Assembly (NCBI RefSeq): GCF_009765755.1
Contig: NZ_LMUV01000002.1
Location: 248,001 to 312,000 of the forward strand
DNA: 64,000 bases
Source: Rhodanobacter sp. L36
GTDB lineage: Bacteria > Pseudomonadota > Gammaproteobacteria > Xanthomonadales > Rhodanobacteraceae
Reading direction: 5' to 3'
A program made the position numbers and the translations under genes. Positions 1-8,040 of the stretch are shown here, piece after piece. Below the pieces are notes generated by a model, which was not told the DNA's origin, did not search any database, and was given only the letters and a program-made list of their open reading frames with translations. The stretch's first letter is position 1, and every line of letters begins with the position of its first letter.

Positions 1-239
1 CAATCCTGAAATGAATTCACGAGTTCGCTGGCGACATCGGGCTGTGCACCCAAATCGGTTTGCATTTCCCCTATGGTATAACCACTGTTTCCAATCGGCT
101 CCAGTGCTATCGAACCATCTCGATTATGAATGGTATTTCCACAATAGGTCGCCTTATAAGCGATATCGGATCCTTCCGTGCTTACGCCAATCGCGTAATA
201 AGCCACTGCGCGCAGTTCGCCATCGGTCAAATTTGGCAT
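1..239 (-). CDS. N-terminal part of a putative type IV-secreted effector (runs off the left edge)
   Basis: Not listed as a full ORF because the stop lies outside the window. Reading the minus strand from an ATG at 239 gives 79 open codons to the edge. A strong AAGGAG at 246-251 stands 6 bases before the ATG. The protein begins MPNLTDGELRAVAYYAIGV and has no signal peptide. From memory, this opening (a YYAIGV stretch, then NSGYTIG and a TDLG box) resembles the start of large peptidoglycan-active proteins of Xanthomonadales that carry the C-terminal VirD4-recognition domain (XVIPCD). That resemblance is recalled, not searched. It lies 34 bp after a secreted protein gene and in the same direction as virD4. 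Effector identity is inferred; the decisive C-terminus is not visible. Confidence 0.6.
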   Translation of the reverse strand, partial: MPNLTDGELRAVAYYAIGVSTEGSDIAYKATYCGNTIHNRDGSIALEPIGNSGYTIGEMQTDLGAQPDVASELVNSFQD

Positions 240-273
240 AAATTACTCCTTGTTAAATTATCTGATCGTGTGG

Positions 274-1101
274 TCAATAAGCTGATTTGCATGAATTCGT
301 AGCATCAAATGACAGATTCAGTACCTTCGCGAGATATCCTGTCGCATCCTCAATATTTTTTCCTTTAGCTTGGTCAATAGCTGCTTGGACAGCGGCCTTA
401 TCGATAATACGAAGCCCGGGCGCCAAGCCCACGGGAGATAGATCGGACTTGCGCAGACGAAATACCCAGCAGCCCATCGCAGCCAGGAAGGTGCCATCAT
501 TTAGATCAATCGCGGCATGGATCGATGATTCCAAATGTCCACTCGAACATTGATCTTTTCTGGCGGCAACATGATAAATGGCCACTTTAAGCCATTTTGA
601 ATTCTCTCCTTTCCAATCATTGTCACTGAGGCCACCCTTGATGCCACTAATATCTACGGAGCAGTGATAGTTAGAACCCTTGAGAGAAAGCATCTTGTCT
701 TCAAACCAAATACCTCCTGGCAAACTTCCTCTCCCAGCCAGCGAGAATTTAAATCCTTTATATTCGCCAACATGAACGCCGCCCTTGGTGTCAACGAAGG
801 ACTGGACTTGTTGTCGCGTATTATCTAGAGGCTCTGTCTTCACCCGCAGAGTTTCTCCGCTGAAGAAGTCGAGAGCCTGCGCATCAGCGCCATCACCATT
901 GATCGCCCACGCACGCCATTTGCCATGATCGTTCTCCACAAACAGGCTGTAGGCGCCAGGAAACATCCGCTGCGCGACGCCGTTATCGGGCCATGCTGGT
1001 TTAGATGCTGCTTGACCGGTGGCCGTATGCGCCATGCCAGCAGTTCCAAGCGTAAGTCCCAATGCTGTCCCCAGCGCGATACTCGCGAATCTAAAATGCA
1101 T
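274..1101 (-). CDS. Secreted hypothetical protein, candidate immunity protein for the adjoining effector
   Basis: A 275-residue protein with a clear Sec signal peptide: basic start, a hydrophobic run at about residues 6-20, and a likely cut near residue 30 (AHTATGQA). There is no lipobox cysteine at the cut, so it should be soluble in the periplasm. The mature part is hydrophilic and contains six or so glycine-rich turns and four scattered cysteines that could form disulphides. I recognise no family. It sits between virD4 and the effector-like gene, 34 bp before the latter, all on the minus strand. In Xanthomonadales killing systems a periplasmic immunity protein is normally encoded just upstream of its effector, so that role is inferred from position and export signal. 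The ATG at 1101 has no good ribosome site of its own. Confidence 0.7.
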   Translation of the reverse strand: MHFRFASIALGTALGLTLGTAGMAHTATGQAASKPAWPDNGVAQRMFPGAYSLFVENDHGKWRAWAINGDGADAQALDFFSGETLRVKTEPLDNTRQQVQSFVDTKGGVHVGEYKGFKFSLAGRGSLPGGIWFEDKMLSLKGSNYHCSVDISGIKGGLSDNDWKGENSKWLKVAIYHVAARKDQCSSGHLESSIHAAIDLNDGTFLAAMGCWVFRLRKSDLSPVGLAPGLRIIDKAAVQAAIDQAKGKNIEDATGYLAKVLNLSFDATNSCKSAY

Positions 1102-1120
1102 GTCGGTGACTCGTGTACAT
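1091..1120 (-). promoter_or_regulatory. Nine-codon leader ORF overlapping the start of the secreted protein gene
   Basis: On the minus strand GGAG (1127-1130) is followed after six bases by an ATG at 1120 that opens nine codons (MYTSHRHAF) and stops at 1091-1093. The secreted protein begins at 1101, in another frame, inside this small ORF and without its own Shine-Dalgarno. Ribosomes loaded on the leader would end 8 bases past the second ATG, so translational coupling is possible. This is a reading of the bases only. Confidence 0.3.
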
Positions 1121-1177
1121 AGGATTCTCCATGATGGATGCGCGGATACCTTTATAGAATTGTGCCGATGATTACGT

Positions 1178-2989
1178 TCATTTCAGCCACTTCGCTTCCT
1201 GTTCGTTCTGCGGTCGTATGATGTTCTTCGCAGTTGCCGCTTGTTCGGAACTTTGTCCAGGCCGAACGATCTTTGCGGGCGCAATGCTTGCCCGCTCCTT
1301 GAAGTTCTTGTCCTTGAAGAACCAGTTCTTCTTCGCGCGGATGGGTTTGCAGCCTTCGTAGAAGATCAGCTCGTCATCGGCCGGCAGTTCCTTGATTTCC
1401 TGCGGCAGGAACAGGGCGCGGCGTTCTTCGGTGTAGTTGATCGAGACCTGGTTGCTGCCGCTGCCGCGGCTGGTGCTGCGATGCTGTTTGCGGATGGTCT
1501 TGTAACCGAGCATCTCGCTGTATTCGGTGGCGTCACTCTGCTCGCGCGGCGCGAACACGATCTGCGCGCCGTGGTTGGTGATGAAGTTCTGCGCGTCGTT
1601 GTCGCCATAGGCGGAACGCAATTGCGCGCGGCTCTGCACGATGCACAAATCGCGCACGCCGTAGCTGGCCGAGATCGAGATGCGCTTGGCCCACACGTCC
1701 ACCCGGCCCATGGCGGTGAACTCGTCCATCAGCATCAGCATCTGGTACTTGAGGTCGGGCTCCTCGCCCAGCTGCTTGCTGAGGTTGTTGCCGATGACGG
1801 TGCTGAAGAAGATGTTCAGCAGCTTGCTGCTTTCGTCCAGCTTGTTGGTCGGGATGATCACGTACAACGTGGTCGGCCGCCTGCGCAGGCTGGCGATGTC
1901 GATATCGGTTGCGTTGGTCGAGGCCGCCAGTACCGGGCTCAGGAACTGCTGCAGCGGCGCCTGCATGGTGGCGATCACCGAGGAGAACGTCTGCTCGGCC
2001 AGGCCGACGAGGTTGCCGAAGACGGTGCGCGTCTGTGGACTGATGAACGCGTACTTCGGCTCCTTGAGAATCGCCTGCAGCATGTCCTTGGTGCTCTGGC
2101 CGTCCGTACCGCTGGAGAAGCGCAGGACACGCTCGAGACTGGGAAAATTCGGCGAGTCGTTGACGTCGGGTATCAGTTCGCGCGGCGCCCTGCTGGCGAT
2201 CAGCGGACCCACCTGGTGATCCCATGCCTCGAACATGTAGGACACGAACGCGGTGAATGCCGCGCGGCTCTGCGAGGTCCAGAACGGGTCCTTGCCCTGT
2301 TCATCCGGGTACAGGATCGCGGCGATGGTTTGAATGTCGCCGATGCGCCGGCCAGGGTCCAGTCCGACCAGGGTGGTCATCGGATTGAAGCGATGGGTGT
2401 TGCCCGCTTCGTCATACGGAGCCCACACACGAATGGCCTGGCCTTGTGCTTCACGCCAGCCGCTGGTCGCCTTGAACAACTCCCCTTTCAGGTCGAGCAC
2501 GACCATCGATTGCAGATACGACAGCAGGACCGGAATAGCGATGCTGGTGGTTTTGCCCGAGCGGGTCGGGCTGATGGTGATGACGTGCTGGGCACCACCG
2601 AGCCACAGGTATTGTCCTTTGTATTTGCCGATGAGGATGCTCTGCGGCGTCTGCTGCAACAGCCCGGCTTTTTTCAGATCGGACAGCCCGGCGAAACGGG
2701 CATCGCCGTGCAGCGATTCGGCCCTGGACCGGAACAGCGGAATCAACAAGCCCAGCCACAGCAGCAACGGCAGACCAAAGCCCACGACGCCGCTGAGCTT
2801 GATCTTGCTGACGTAAGGCGCGTACTGCGGCAGGTGCATCGCCTGCACGTACAGCCACCACGTATTCCAGGCTCGCGGCGCACCGTGCAGGCCGATGAAA
2901 AGCGGCGTCAGCTCATTGGAGAAAAACCATCCGCCGACGAGTGCCGCGAACAACAAAGCCAACGCGAATCCCAGCTTGACGCTGCTCAT
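1178..2989 (-). CDS. virD4: VirD4/TraG-family type IV secretion coupling ATPase
   Basis: A membrane-anchored hexameric ATPase that docks substrates to a type IV secretion channel. With the chosen start it has 603 residues. Two membrane segments lie at about residues 4-23 and 66-86; a Walker A (SPTRSGKT) is near 140-147 and a Walker B (MLMLMDEFTAMGR) near 417-429, followed by the usual TraG C-terminal region. The frame stays open to 3061, but the ATG at 2989 has GGAG eight bases upstream and starts right before the first membrane helix, so it is preferred. No VirB channel gene is visible here; they may lie beyond the left edge. The genes downstream on the same strand look like cargo and immunity, which points to the bacterial-killing X-type system rather than conjugation: no relaxase is present. 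Confidence 0.92.
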   Translation of the reverse strand: MSSVKLGFALALLFAALVGGWFFSNELTPLFIGLHGAPRAWNTWWLYVQAMHLPQYAPYVSKIKLSGVVGFGLPLLLWLGLLIPLFRSRAESLHGDARFAGLSDLKKAGLLQQTPQSILIGKYKGQYLWLGGAQHVITISPTRSGKTTSIAIPVLLSYLQSMVVLDLKGELFKATSGWREAQGQAIRVWAPYDEAGNTHRFNPMTTLVGLDPGRRIGDIQTIAAILYPDEQGKDPFWTSQSRAAFTAFVSYMFEAWDHQVGPLIASRAPRELIPDVNDSPNFPSLERVLRFSSGTDGQSTKDMLQAILKEPKYAFISPQTRTVFGNLVGLAEQTFSSVIATMQAPLQQFLSPVLAASTNATDIDIASLRRRPTTLYVIIPTNKLDESSKLLNIFFSTVIGNNLSKQLGEEPDLKYQMLMLMDEFTAMGRVDVWAKRISISASYGVRDLCIVQSRAQLRSAYGDNDAQNFITNHGAQIVFAPREQSDATEYSEMLGYKTIRKQHRSTSRGSGSNQVSINYTEERRALFLPQEIKELPADDELIFYEGCKPIRAKKNWFFKDKNFKERASIAPAKIVRPGQSSEQAATAKNIIRPQNEQEAKWLK

Positions 2990-3361
2990 TCCCAATCTCC
3001 ATGCGTGCGAATTTCGATGCTGGTGCAACGCGCTGCGCACTGTCAATCCGCGTCCACGCATCGTCTTGTAGGTCTGTTGCGCAGCGCACAGCCTGCGATG
3101 CGCCTAGGCGACCGGCGAGCCTTAGGCTTTCGGTGCATACGCCTCTATTACCACTCCGCCAAACCAGTGCAGCTTCAAGTACGCGGGTATGCCCGAGATC
3201 AAGGTCCAGCGATTGACTGCGTGAATATCGTTGTGCGCAGACTGCCTCAAGTTCGCTGTCGTCGAGCCGACATGGGTCTCGCCTGCGTTTCGCATCCACC
3301 TCATCTTTCCTCGCATGACGCGGCGACGAATGCGACGCTCGCGGATCAGATCCTCATAGGG
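2990..3361. other. Non-coding stretch between virD4 and the GST pseudogene
   Basis: About 370 bases without a convincing gene. A 64-codon minus-strand frame (3122-3316) is open, follows the stop of the broken GST frame in phase, and ends in a hydrophobic stretch, but it has no ribosome site and no recognisable family. It may be further debris. The virD4 promoter should lie here; I could not pick a convincing -35/-10 pair. Confidence 0.4.
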
Positions 3362-3698
3362 CTACGTGACGTCTCGACCGTGGTCGCGGAACAGTCGCTC
3401 CTGCCATCGGAACAAGGTTTGCAGCTGCGGATGATCGACAAAATGCGGCACGATCCTCAATGGTCGCAACAGGCTGGCCAGCGTGATGTCGGCAGCGGTG
3501 AACTGATCGCCGACATAAAGTTGTGCGTTTCCAGTCTTCGGGCGATTGGAATCAACGCCTGCTCCGGGTAGGTTTCCATCCAGTGAATGATTGGCGATGA
3601 ATCGCTGATGGCCACGTCGGTAACCTTGTTGTGGATCAACGGCACGGTCTGCGGGGGTATTGCGACCACTGCAGCTTGCACAAATCGATCATCGCCAT
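3362..3698 (-). pseudogene. Degraded glutathione S-transferase gene
   Basis: Three pieces of one family lie in order in different frames of the minus strand. First, an ATG at 3698 opens MAMIDLCKLQWSQY, like the beta-1/helix-1 start of soluble GSTs. Next, about 3500-3640 in another frame, comes a thioredoxin-fold segment with the VPLI core and SDSSPIIHWMETYPEQALIP, matching the glutathione-binding Asp-Ser pair and the YPE turn. Finally, after another frame change, LYVGDQFTAADITLASLLRPL marks the conserved GST C-terminal helix, ending at TAG 3362-3364. About 80 residues of the helical domain are missing. The gene is therefore broken by at least two deletions or frameshifts and cannot make a working enzyme. 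Confidence 0.7.
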
Positions 3699-3867
3699 CT
3701 CCCTGGTTGATGAACTCGGAATGCGGGCGCGGGCGCTTCGACACGAGCGACGAAATGACCCGGCGGGCGGACTCGATACCCTACGCGACAGTTTGATGAA
3801 ACCTTCTCGCTGGTAGCATGAACTTGCGGAAGCAGGGGGGCCTCCGTTTTTACTGACGGATGCATGC

Positions 3868-5061
3868 ATGGGGAATTCTGTTTATCGGGTGCCGGCAATC
3901 GTCATGGGCCGGGGGCCCACGGCGCTTGGCATTCTGCGTTCGCTGCGACTGGCGGGCATTACCGCGTATGTCGCTTGCCCGACGGGCGATCACGTCACGC
4001 GTTCGCGCTGGTACCGGCCGACGCCGGGGCCGACGCCGTGGGACGGATCGATGGGTCCGCACGCGTACGAAATCCTGCGGCACATGCCGCTGGATCAGGC
4101 GGTGCTGATTCCCGGCGCCGATGATTCCGCGCTATGGCTGTCGGACATGCCGCGCAGCGACTTGGCCGACCGGTTCCGGGTGAGCAGCAGCACGCGCCTG
4201 ACGCAGGAGATCCTGCAGGACAAGTCGCGCTTCGCGTCGTTTCTCCAGGACACCGGCATCCCGCATCCGCGGACGTTCCGCATCGACTCGCCGGCCGACA
4301 TCGATGCGATGCCGTTCGATGAACTGGACCGCTGCTTCGTGAAGCCGGTGAACTCGCAGATCTTCAGCGACGTGATGGGCGTCAAGGGCATCTGGGTGGA
4401 ACGGCGCGACGAGCTGCACGATGTTTGGCGAAAACTGCAAGGCCACGATTTCAAGTTGATGGCGCAGGAATATGTACCGGGCAAGGCCAACGATCATTAT
4501 TTCGTCGATGGTTTCCGCGATGCCGGCGGCGAACTCACCGGGTTGTTCACTCGCCAGCGCGTGCGCATGCATCCGGCGGATTTCGGCAACAGCTCGTACT
4601 CACGCAGCATTCCGCTTGAAACGCTCAAGGCGCCGGTCGACAACATGACCGAGCTGCTCGCGAAGCTGGACTATCGCGGCATTTTCAGCGCCGAGTTCAA
4701 GCGCGATCGCCGCGATGGCGAATACCGCATCATCGAAGTGAACACACGCGCCTGGACTTACGTGGAATTCGCTGCGCGGTCGGGCGTGAACGTTTGCGAG
4801 ATGGCTTACCAGGATGCGCTCGGTTTGCCAGTCACTCGCGCATCCACCGAGTATCGAAGCGGTGCGGGCTGCGTCGACCTGCATCGCGACATCAATGCGG
4901 TGCGGACGCAAGACGTGAGCACGCGCGGGCCCTTTCTCACCATCCTGAAACAATGGCTGGGCGCGCACTTCCATTCGTTCCGCTTCGACGATCCTCGGCC
5001 GGGGCTGTCGTTCGCGCGCAAGCTGCTGGTACGCCGCTGGAAGGAACGTTCCGCCGCTTGA
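3868..5061 (+). CDS. ATP-grasp domain protein, substrate unknown
   Basis: A 397-residue soluble protein. The start (residues 6-30) looks like a pre-ATP-grasp Rossmann-type fold with GRGPTALGILRSL. The middle carries the ATP-grasp fold: DKSRFASFLQDTGIPHPRT (lid-type entry), a CFVKPV lysine strand near residue 155, an acidic AQEYVPG strand near 200, and the metal-binding end FKRDRR...YRIIEVNTRAW near 280-300. Such enzymes join a carboxylate to an amine or thiol through an acyl phosphate. The layout resembles the D-aspartate ligase and carnosine-synthase-like group often found in cell-envelope or peptide biosynthesis. No pathway neighbour identifies the substrate. Two ATGs a few bases upstream are out of frame. 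Confidence 0.75.
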   Translation: MGNSVYRVPAIVMGRGPTALGILRSLRLAGITAYVACPTGDHVTRSRWYRPTPGPTPWDGSMGPHAYEILRHMPLDQAVLIPGADDSALWLSDMPRSDLADRFRVSSSTRLTQEILQDKSRFASFLQDTGIPHPRTFRIDSPADIDAMPFDELDRCFVKPVNSQIFSDVMGVKGIWVERRDELHDVWRKLQGHDFKLMAQEYVPGKANDHYFVDGFRDAGGELTGLFTRQRVRMHPADFGNSSYSRSIPLETLKAPVDNMTELLAKLDYRGIFSAEFKRDRRDGEYRIIEVNTRAWTYVEFAARSGVNVCEMAYQDALGLPVTRASTEYRSGAGCVDLHRDINAVRTQDVSTRGPFLTILKQWLGAHFHSFRFDDPRPGLSFARKLLVRRWKERSAA

Positions 5062-5152
5062 TCGTCGCCGCCGCTTCGCGCATTCGCGCGCGAGAGTTGT
5101 AAGAATCGACAGGCTCGCACGTCTTTAGGGATAACCACCCAGGAGATGTGCC

Positions 5153-5710
5153 ATGCCCTTGTCGTTGTCCACCGAAAGTGAGCCTGTCATGGACGCCGCG
5201 CCGCCCGATGTCGCCAGCCTCGCCCGCGCGTATGGACGCACGGTTTTCATGGCTGCCTACCGCGTGCTGGGCGATGTCGGTCAGGCCGAGGATGCGCAGC
5301 AGGAAGTATTTTTGCGCCTGCTCGAAAAGCCCTTTGGCGGGATCGCCTCGTGGCCTGCTTATCTGACGACGCTCACCGTGCGCATCGCGATCGACCGCCT
5401 GCGCAGCCGGCAGCGCTGGCGCCGGCTCTTGCCGAAGTGGCGCGCATCGTCGCCGACGGCCTTCGACAGCACCGAACACGACGCCGTACAGAACGAACGC
5501 GCGCAACGCTTGCGCAAGGCACTTTGCGTGCTGAAACCGCGCGAGGCGGAGTGCTTCACCCTGCGCTACGTGCAGGGGCTGGAGATCGCCGCTATCGCGC
5601 AGGCCACCGGCATGACATCCAACCACGTCGGTGTGTGCCTGCACCGCGCAGCCCAGGCGCTCGAAGCGCGACTGGGCGAGACCACGACCCCATCCACGGA
5701 GGTGCTGTGA
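5153..5710 (+). CDS. ECF-type RNA polymerase sigma factor
   Basis: A 185-residue sigma-70 family regulator of the extracytoplasmic-function type. Region 2 runs from about residue 20 to 90, with the core-binding GQAEDAQQEVFLRLLEKP box and an arginine-rich RLRSRQRWRRLL end. Region 4 (about 115-175) has the LKPREAECFTLRYVQGL and IAAIAQATGMTSNHVGVCLHRA helix-turn-helix. GGAG stands seven bases before the ATG. The next gene starts on the last base of the stop codon, so the two are translationally coupled and the partner is likely the anti-sigma or a signal-sensing protein. The promoter controlled by the factor is unknown. Confidence 0.9.
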   Translation: MPLSLSTESEPVMDAAPPDVASLARAYGRTVFMAAYRVLGDVGQAEDAQQEVFLRLLEKPFGGIASWPAYLTTLTVRIAIDRLRSRQRWRRLLPKWRASSPTAFDSTEHDAVQNERAQRLRKALCVLKPREAECFTLRYVQGLEIAAIAQATGMTSNHVGVCLHRAAQALEARLGETTTPSTEVL

Positions 5711-6471
5711 TGAGCAACGAATTTTCCACCACCCTGACCGCCCACGTTGCGGCACTCGAAACTGCATTGCCGGAGTCGGCCATCGACGCCGCGCAGCGCA
5801 GACTGGAAGAGCGCCTGGCGACCGCTCGTCGGCCGTCGATCCGTCGTCCCCTGATCGGCTGGGCGGCCGTCGCCGCAACGGCCTGCCTCGTGATAACGCT
5901 GGCGATTCTTCCCGTATCCGGTGGCATGGCGTTCGCCACGGTGCAGAAGCATCTGAGCGACTTCAACACGCTCACCTTGGTGATCGACCAGCAGTCACAG
6001 GGCATCGCATTGCCGGACATCCACGTTCGCATGAACCGCGAGGGCGACGTACGCACCGATATCGGCACGGCATCGAGCACGGTGATCAACATGCGCGATC
6101 ACCAGATGCTCACTTTGCTGCACGACTCGCATCAGGCCATGCAGATGTCCCTGCCCGCATCTGCGGTTCACAAGCCTGGTGACAACCTGCGCTGGCTGGA
6201 CACCATCCGCCAGTTTCAGGGCAAGGCAGAAAAGTTGCCTAACGCCAAAGTCATCGACGGCCAAAAAACCACCGGCTGGTCGTTCGCCACCGAAGGCGTG
6301 CACATCGTGCTCTGGGCCGATGCGGACGGCCTGCCGCGTGCGGTCGAGATCAATGATGGTCAGCTGCTCAGCCAGCACATGCACGTCGCGGTGGACGCGC
6401 CGATCGACCCGACGGTGTTCAGCACGACTACGCCGGCCGGTTATCACCTGATGGGCAGTGACGACGAGTGA
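5710..6471 (+). CDS. Single-pass membrane protein with periplasmic LolA-like domain, putative anti-sigma partner
   Basis: A 253-residue protein that begins with ATGA overlapping the sigma factor stop. The first 45 residues are cytoplasmic and helical, rich in Ala, Glu and Arg. One membrane helix follows at about 48-70 (GWAAVAATACLVITLAILPVSGG). The rest is periplasmic and resembles the LolA/RseB-type half-barrel found in outer-membrane lipoprotein sensors: NTLTLVIDQ, an RMNREGDVRTD strand and a regular alternation of polar and apolar residues. The zinc-binding His-x3-Cys-x2-Cys motif of many anti-sigma factors is absent from the short cytoplasmic part. An anti-sigma role is inferred from coupling and topology. 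Confidence 0.65.
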   Translation: MSNEFSTTLTAHVAALETALPESAIDAAQRRLEERLATARRPSIRRPLIGWAAVAATACLVITLAILPVSGGMAFATVQKHLSDFNTLTLVIDQQSQGIALPDIHVRMNREGDVRTDIGTASSTVINMRDHQMLTLLHDSHQAMQMSLPASAVHKPGDNLRWLDTIRQFQGKAEKLPNAKVIDGQKTTGWSFATEGVHIVLWADADGLPRAVEINDGQLLSQHMHVAVDAPIDPTVFSTTTPAGYHLMGSDDE

Positions 6472-6479
6472 GCGTCGCA

Positions 6480-6507
6480 GGGCGGCCGCGATCGACGGCC
6501 GCCCTTT
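6480..6507 (+). terminator. Intrinsic terminator after the sigma/anti-sigma pair
   Basis: A 9-bp GGGCGGCCG stem (6480-6488) pairs perfectly with 6496-6504 around a 7-base loop and is followed by TTTAT. It begins nine bases after the stop of the membrane partner gene and separates it from metF. Confidence 0.75.
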
Positions 6508-6567
6508 ATCGCTTCATCGCGAAACAGAGATATATACTGGTCGGCATCGCACATCAGGATTTCCGCC

Positions 6568-7392
6568 ATGCCGGCCATCAGTTTCGAGTTTTTTCCGCCA
6601 AAGACCGACGAGCAACGCGCGCAGCTGGACCACGCCGCGGAAGTGCTGAAGCCGCACGGGCCGGAATATGCCTCGGTCACCTTCGGCGCCGGCGGCTCCA
6701 CGCTCAGCTACACCGGCGAAACGGTGGCCCGGCTGCACAGTCAACACGGGTTTCATGTCGCGCCGCATCTTTCCTGCGTCGGCGGAACGCGCGATGAAAT
6801 CGCGGCATTGCTCGACAGCTATCGCGCCGCGGGTTACCGGCGCATCGTCGCGCTTCGCGGCGACCTTCCTTCGGGCATGGCCACGGCGGGCGACTTTCGC
6901 TACGCAGCGGAGCTGGTGCGTTTCATCCGCGAGTACAGCGGCGATCACTTCCATGTCGAAGTAGCCGCCTACCCGGAAACCCATCCGCAAGCCGACGACG
7001 CACTGCGCGACCTGCATCATTTCAAGGCCAAGATCGACGCCGGCGCCAACGGCGCGATCACGCAGTACTTCTTCAATCCCGATGCGTATTTCCGTTTCGT
7101 CGACGACGTACACAAACTCGGCGTCAACGTGCCGATCGTGCCGGGCATCATGCCGATCGCCAACTACAGCCAGTTGAAACGCTTCTCCGACATGTGCGGC
7201 GCGGAGATTCCGCGCTGGATCGCCAAGCGCATGCAGGCGCATGGCGACGATGCGGCCTCGGTGCGCGCACTCGGCGCAGAAGTCGTCGCGCAGCTGTGTC
7301 GGCGTCTGCTGGAGGGCGGCGCGCCAGGGCTGCACTTCTACACACTCAACCGCGCCCGGGCGACGCAGGCGATCCTTCAGCAACTGACCTGA
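6568..7392 (+). CDS. metF: 5,10-methylenetetrahydrofolate reductase
   Basis: Reduces methylenetetrahydrofolate to 5-methyltetrahydrofolate with FAD and NADH, feeding the last step of methionine synthesis. The 274-residue protein is slightly shorter than the E. coli enzyme (296). It opens with the diagnostic SFEFFPPKT (catalytic Glu in the first strand), then SVTFGAGGS at about 30, APHLSCVG near 65, the IVALRGDLP loop near 93, and AKIDAGANGAITQYFFN near 155, which covers the flavin and folate site. CAGGA lies nine bases before the ATG. No SAM or SAH riboswitch fold was recognised in the roughly 60 bases between the preceding terminator and the start. Confidence 0.95.
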   Translation: MPAISFEFFPPKTDEQRAQLDHAAEVLKPHGPEYASVTFGAGGSTLSYTGETVARLHSQHGFHVAPHLSCVGGTRDEIAALLDSYRAAGYRRIVALRGDLPSGMATAGDFRYAAELVRFIREYSGDHFHVEVAAYPETHPQADDALRDLHHFKAKIDAGANGAITQYFFNPDAYFRFVDDVHKLGVNVPIVPGIMPIANYSQLKRFSDMCGAEIPRWIAKRMQAHGDDAASVRALGAEVVAQLCRRLLEGGAPGLHFYTLNRARATQAILQQLT

Positions 7393-7417
7393 CGCGCGGC
7401 CCGGCTATGCTGGCGCG

Positions 7418-7987
7418 ATGCGCCTTCCCTTCCTTCTGCTGTGGCTGATCCTGCTCGCCTGGGCAACACCGGCCGCGGCGCAGAATGCGATTCATCGATG
7501 CATCGGCGCCAACGGCAATCCGGTGTTCACCGACCAGCCCTGCGATGCGATGCGCGCCACCTCGGTAACCGCGGCCGCGAAAGTTGCCGATGCGCCGCAG
7601 TCGCCGGTTCCGCCGCCGATCCTCTGCGCCGGCAACCTGGCCGACTTGCGCCAAAGTGTGATCGACGCCTTCGCGAATCACGATGCCAACCGCCTGGCCG
7701 GCCTGATGCTCTGGGGCGGCTATGGTCGCGGCGCGGCAGTGGCGGACATCCAGTCGCTCACGGCACTCATGCGACGTCCGCTGCTGGATCTGGGACCCAC
7801 GAGTGACCCGGCTACCGCTGGTTCGAACGGCGATCCTTATGCATCCGACGCGCCGCCCGACCCTTCCCCTTCAACGGGTGGACTGGTGCTGCACGTAGCC
7901 GACAACAGTACGGATGGCAGCTCGCACGAGCTGCGTTTCGACGTCGTGCATCGATCCGGTTGCCTGTGGCTGCGCAGCGCGGGTTGA
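7418..7987 (+). CDS. Secreted DUF4124-type hypothetical protein
   Basis: A 189-residue protein with a signal peptide ending at AAAQ (about residue 22). The mature start NAIHRCIGANGNPVFTDQPC matches the short DUF4124 pattern (aromatic/Ile-His-Arg-Cys, Gly-Asn-Pro-Val-Phe-Thr-Asp, Pro-Cys), a small periplasmic beta domain frequent in this order and of unknown function. The rest is not recognised; it includes a proline-rich stretch near residues 145-155 and a terminal Cys-Leu-Trp-Leu-Arg. It starts 25 bp after metF and may be read with it. Function unknown. Confidence 0.7.
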   Translation: MRLPFLLLWLILLAWATPAAAQNAIHRCIGANGNPVFTDQPCDAMRATSVTAAAKVADAPQSPVPPPILCAGNLADLRQSVIDAFANHDANRLAGLMLWGGYGRGAAVADIQSLTALMRRPLLDLGPTSDPATAGSNGDPYASDAPPDPSPSTGGLVLHVADNSTDGSSHELRFDVVHRSGCLWLRSAG

Positions 7988-8040
7988 CGCCGGCCTGACG
8001 GCGAACGGCTATCATGCGCGGTCCCCTTTGGAGAAACGAC

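Noticed and set aside
3122-3316. 64-codon minus-strand frame before virD4
   Set aside because: No ribosome site and no recognisable family; follows the GST debris in frame. Kept only as a remark on the gap.
1241-3571. 776-codon plus-strand open frame
   Set aside because: It is the antisense shadow of virD4; the peptide is His/Arg/Gln-rich low-complexity with no motif, while the minus strand has Walker A and B.
6508-6567. SAM or SAH riboswitch upstream of metF
   Set aside because: Only about 60 bases lie between terminator and start, with no paired architecture or conserved core visible.
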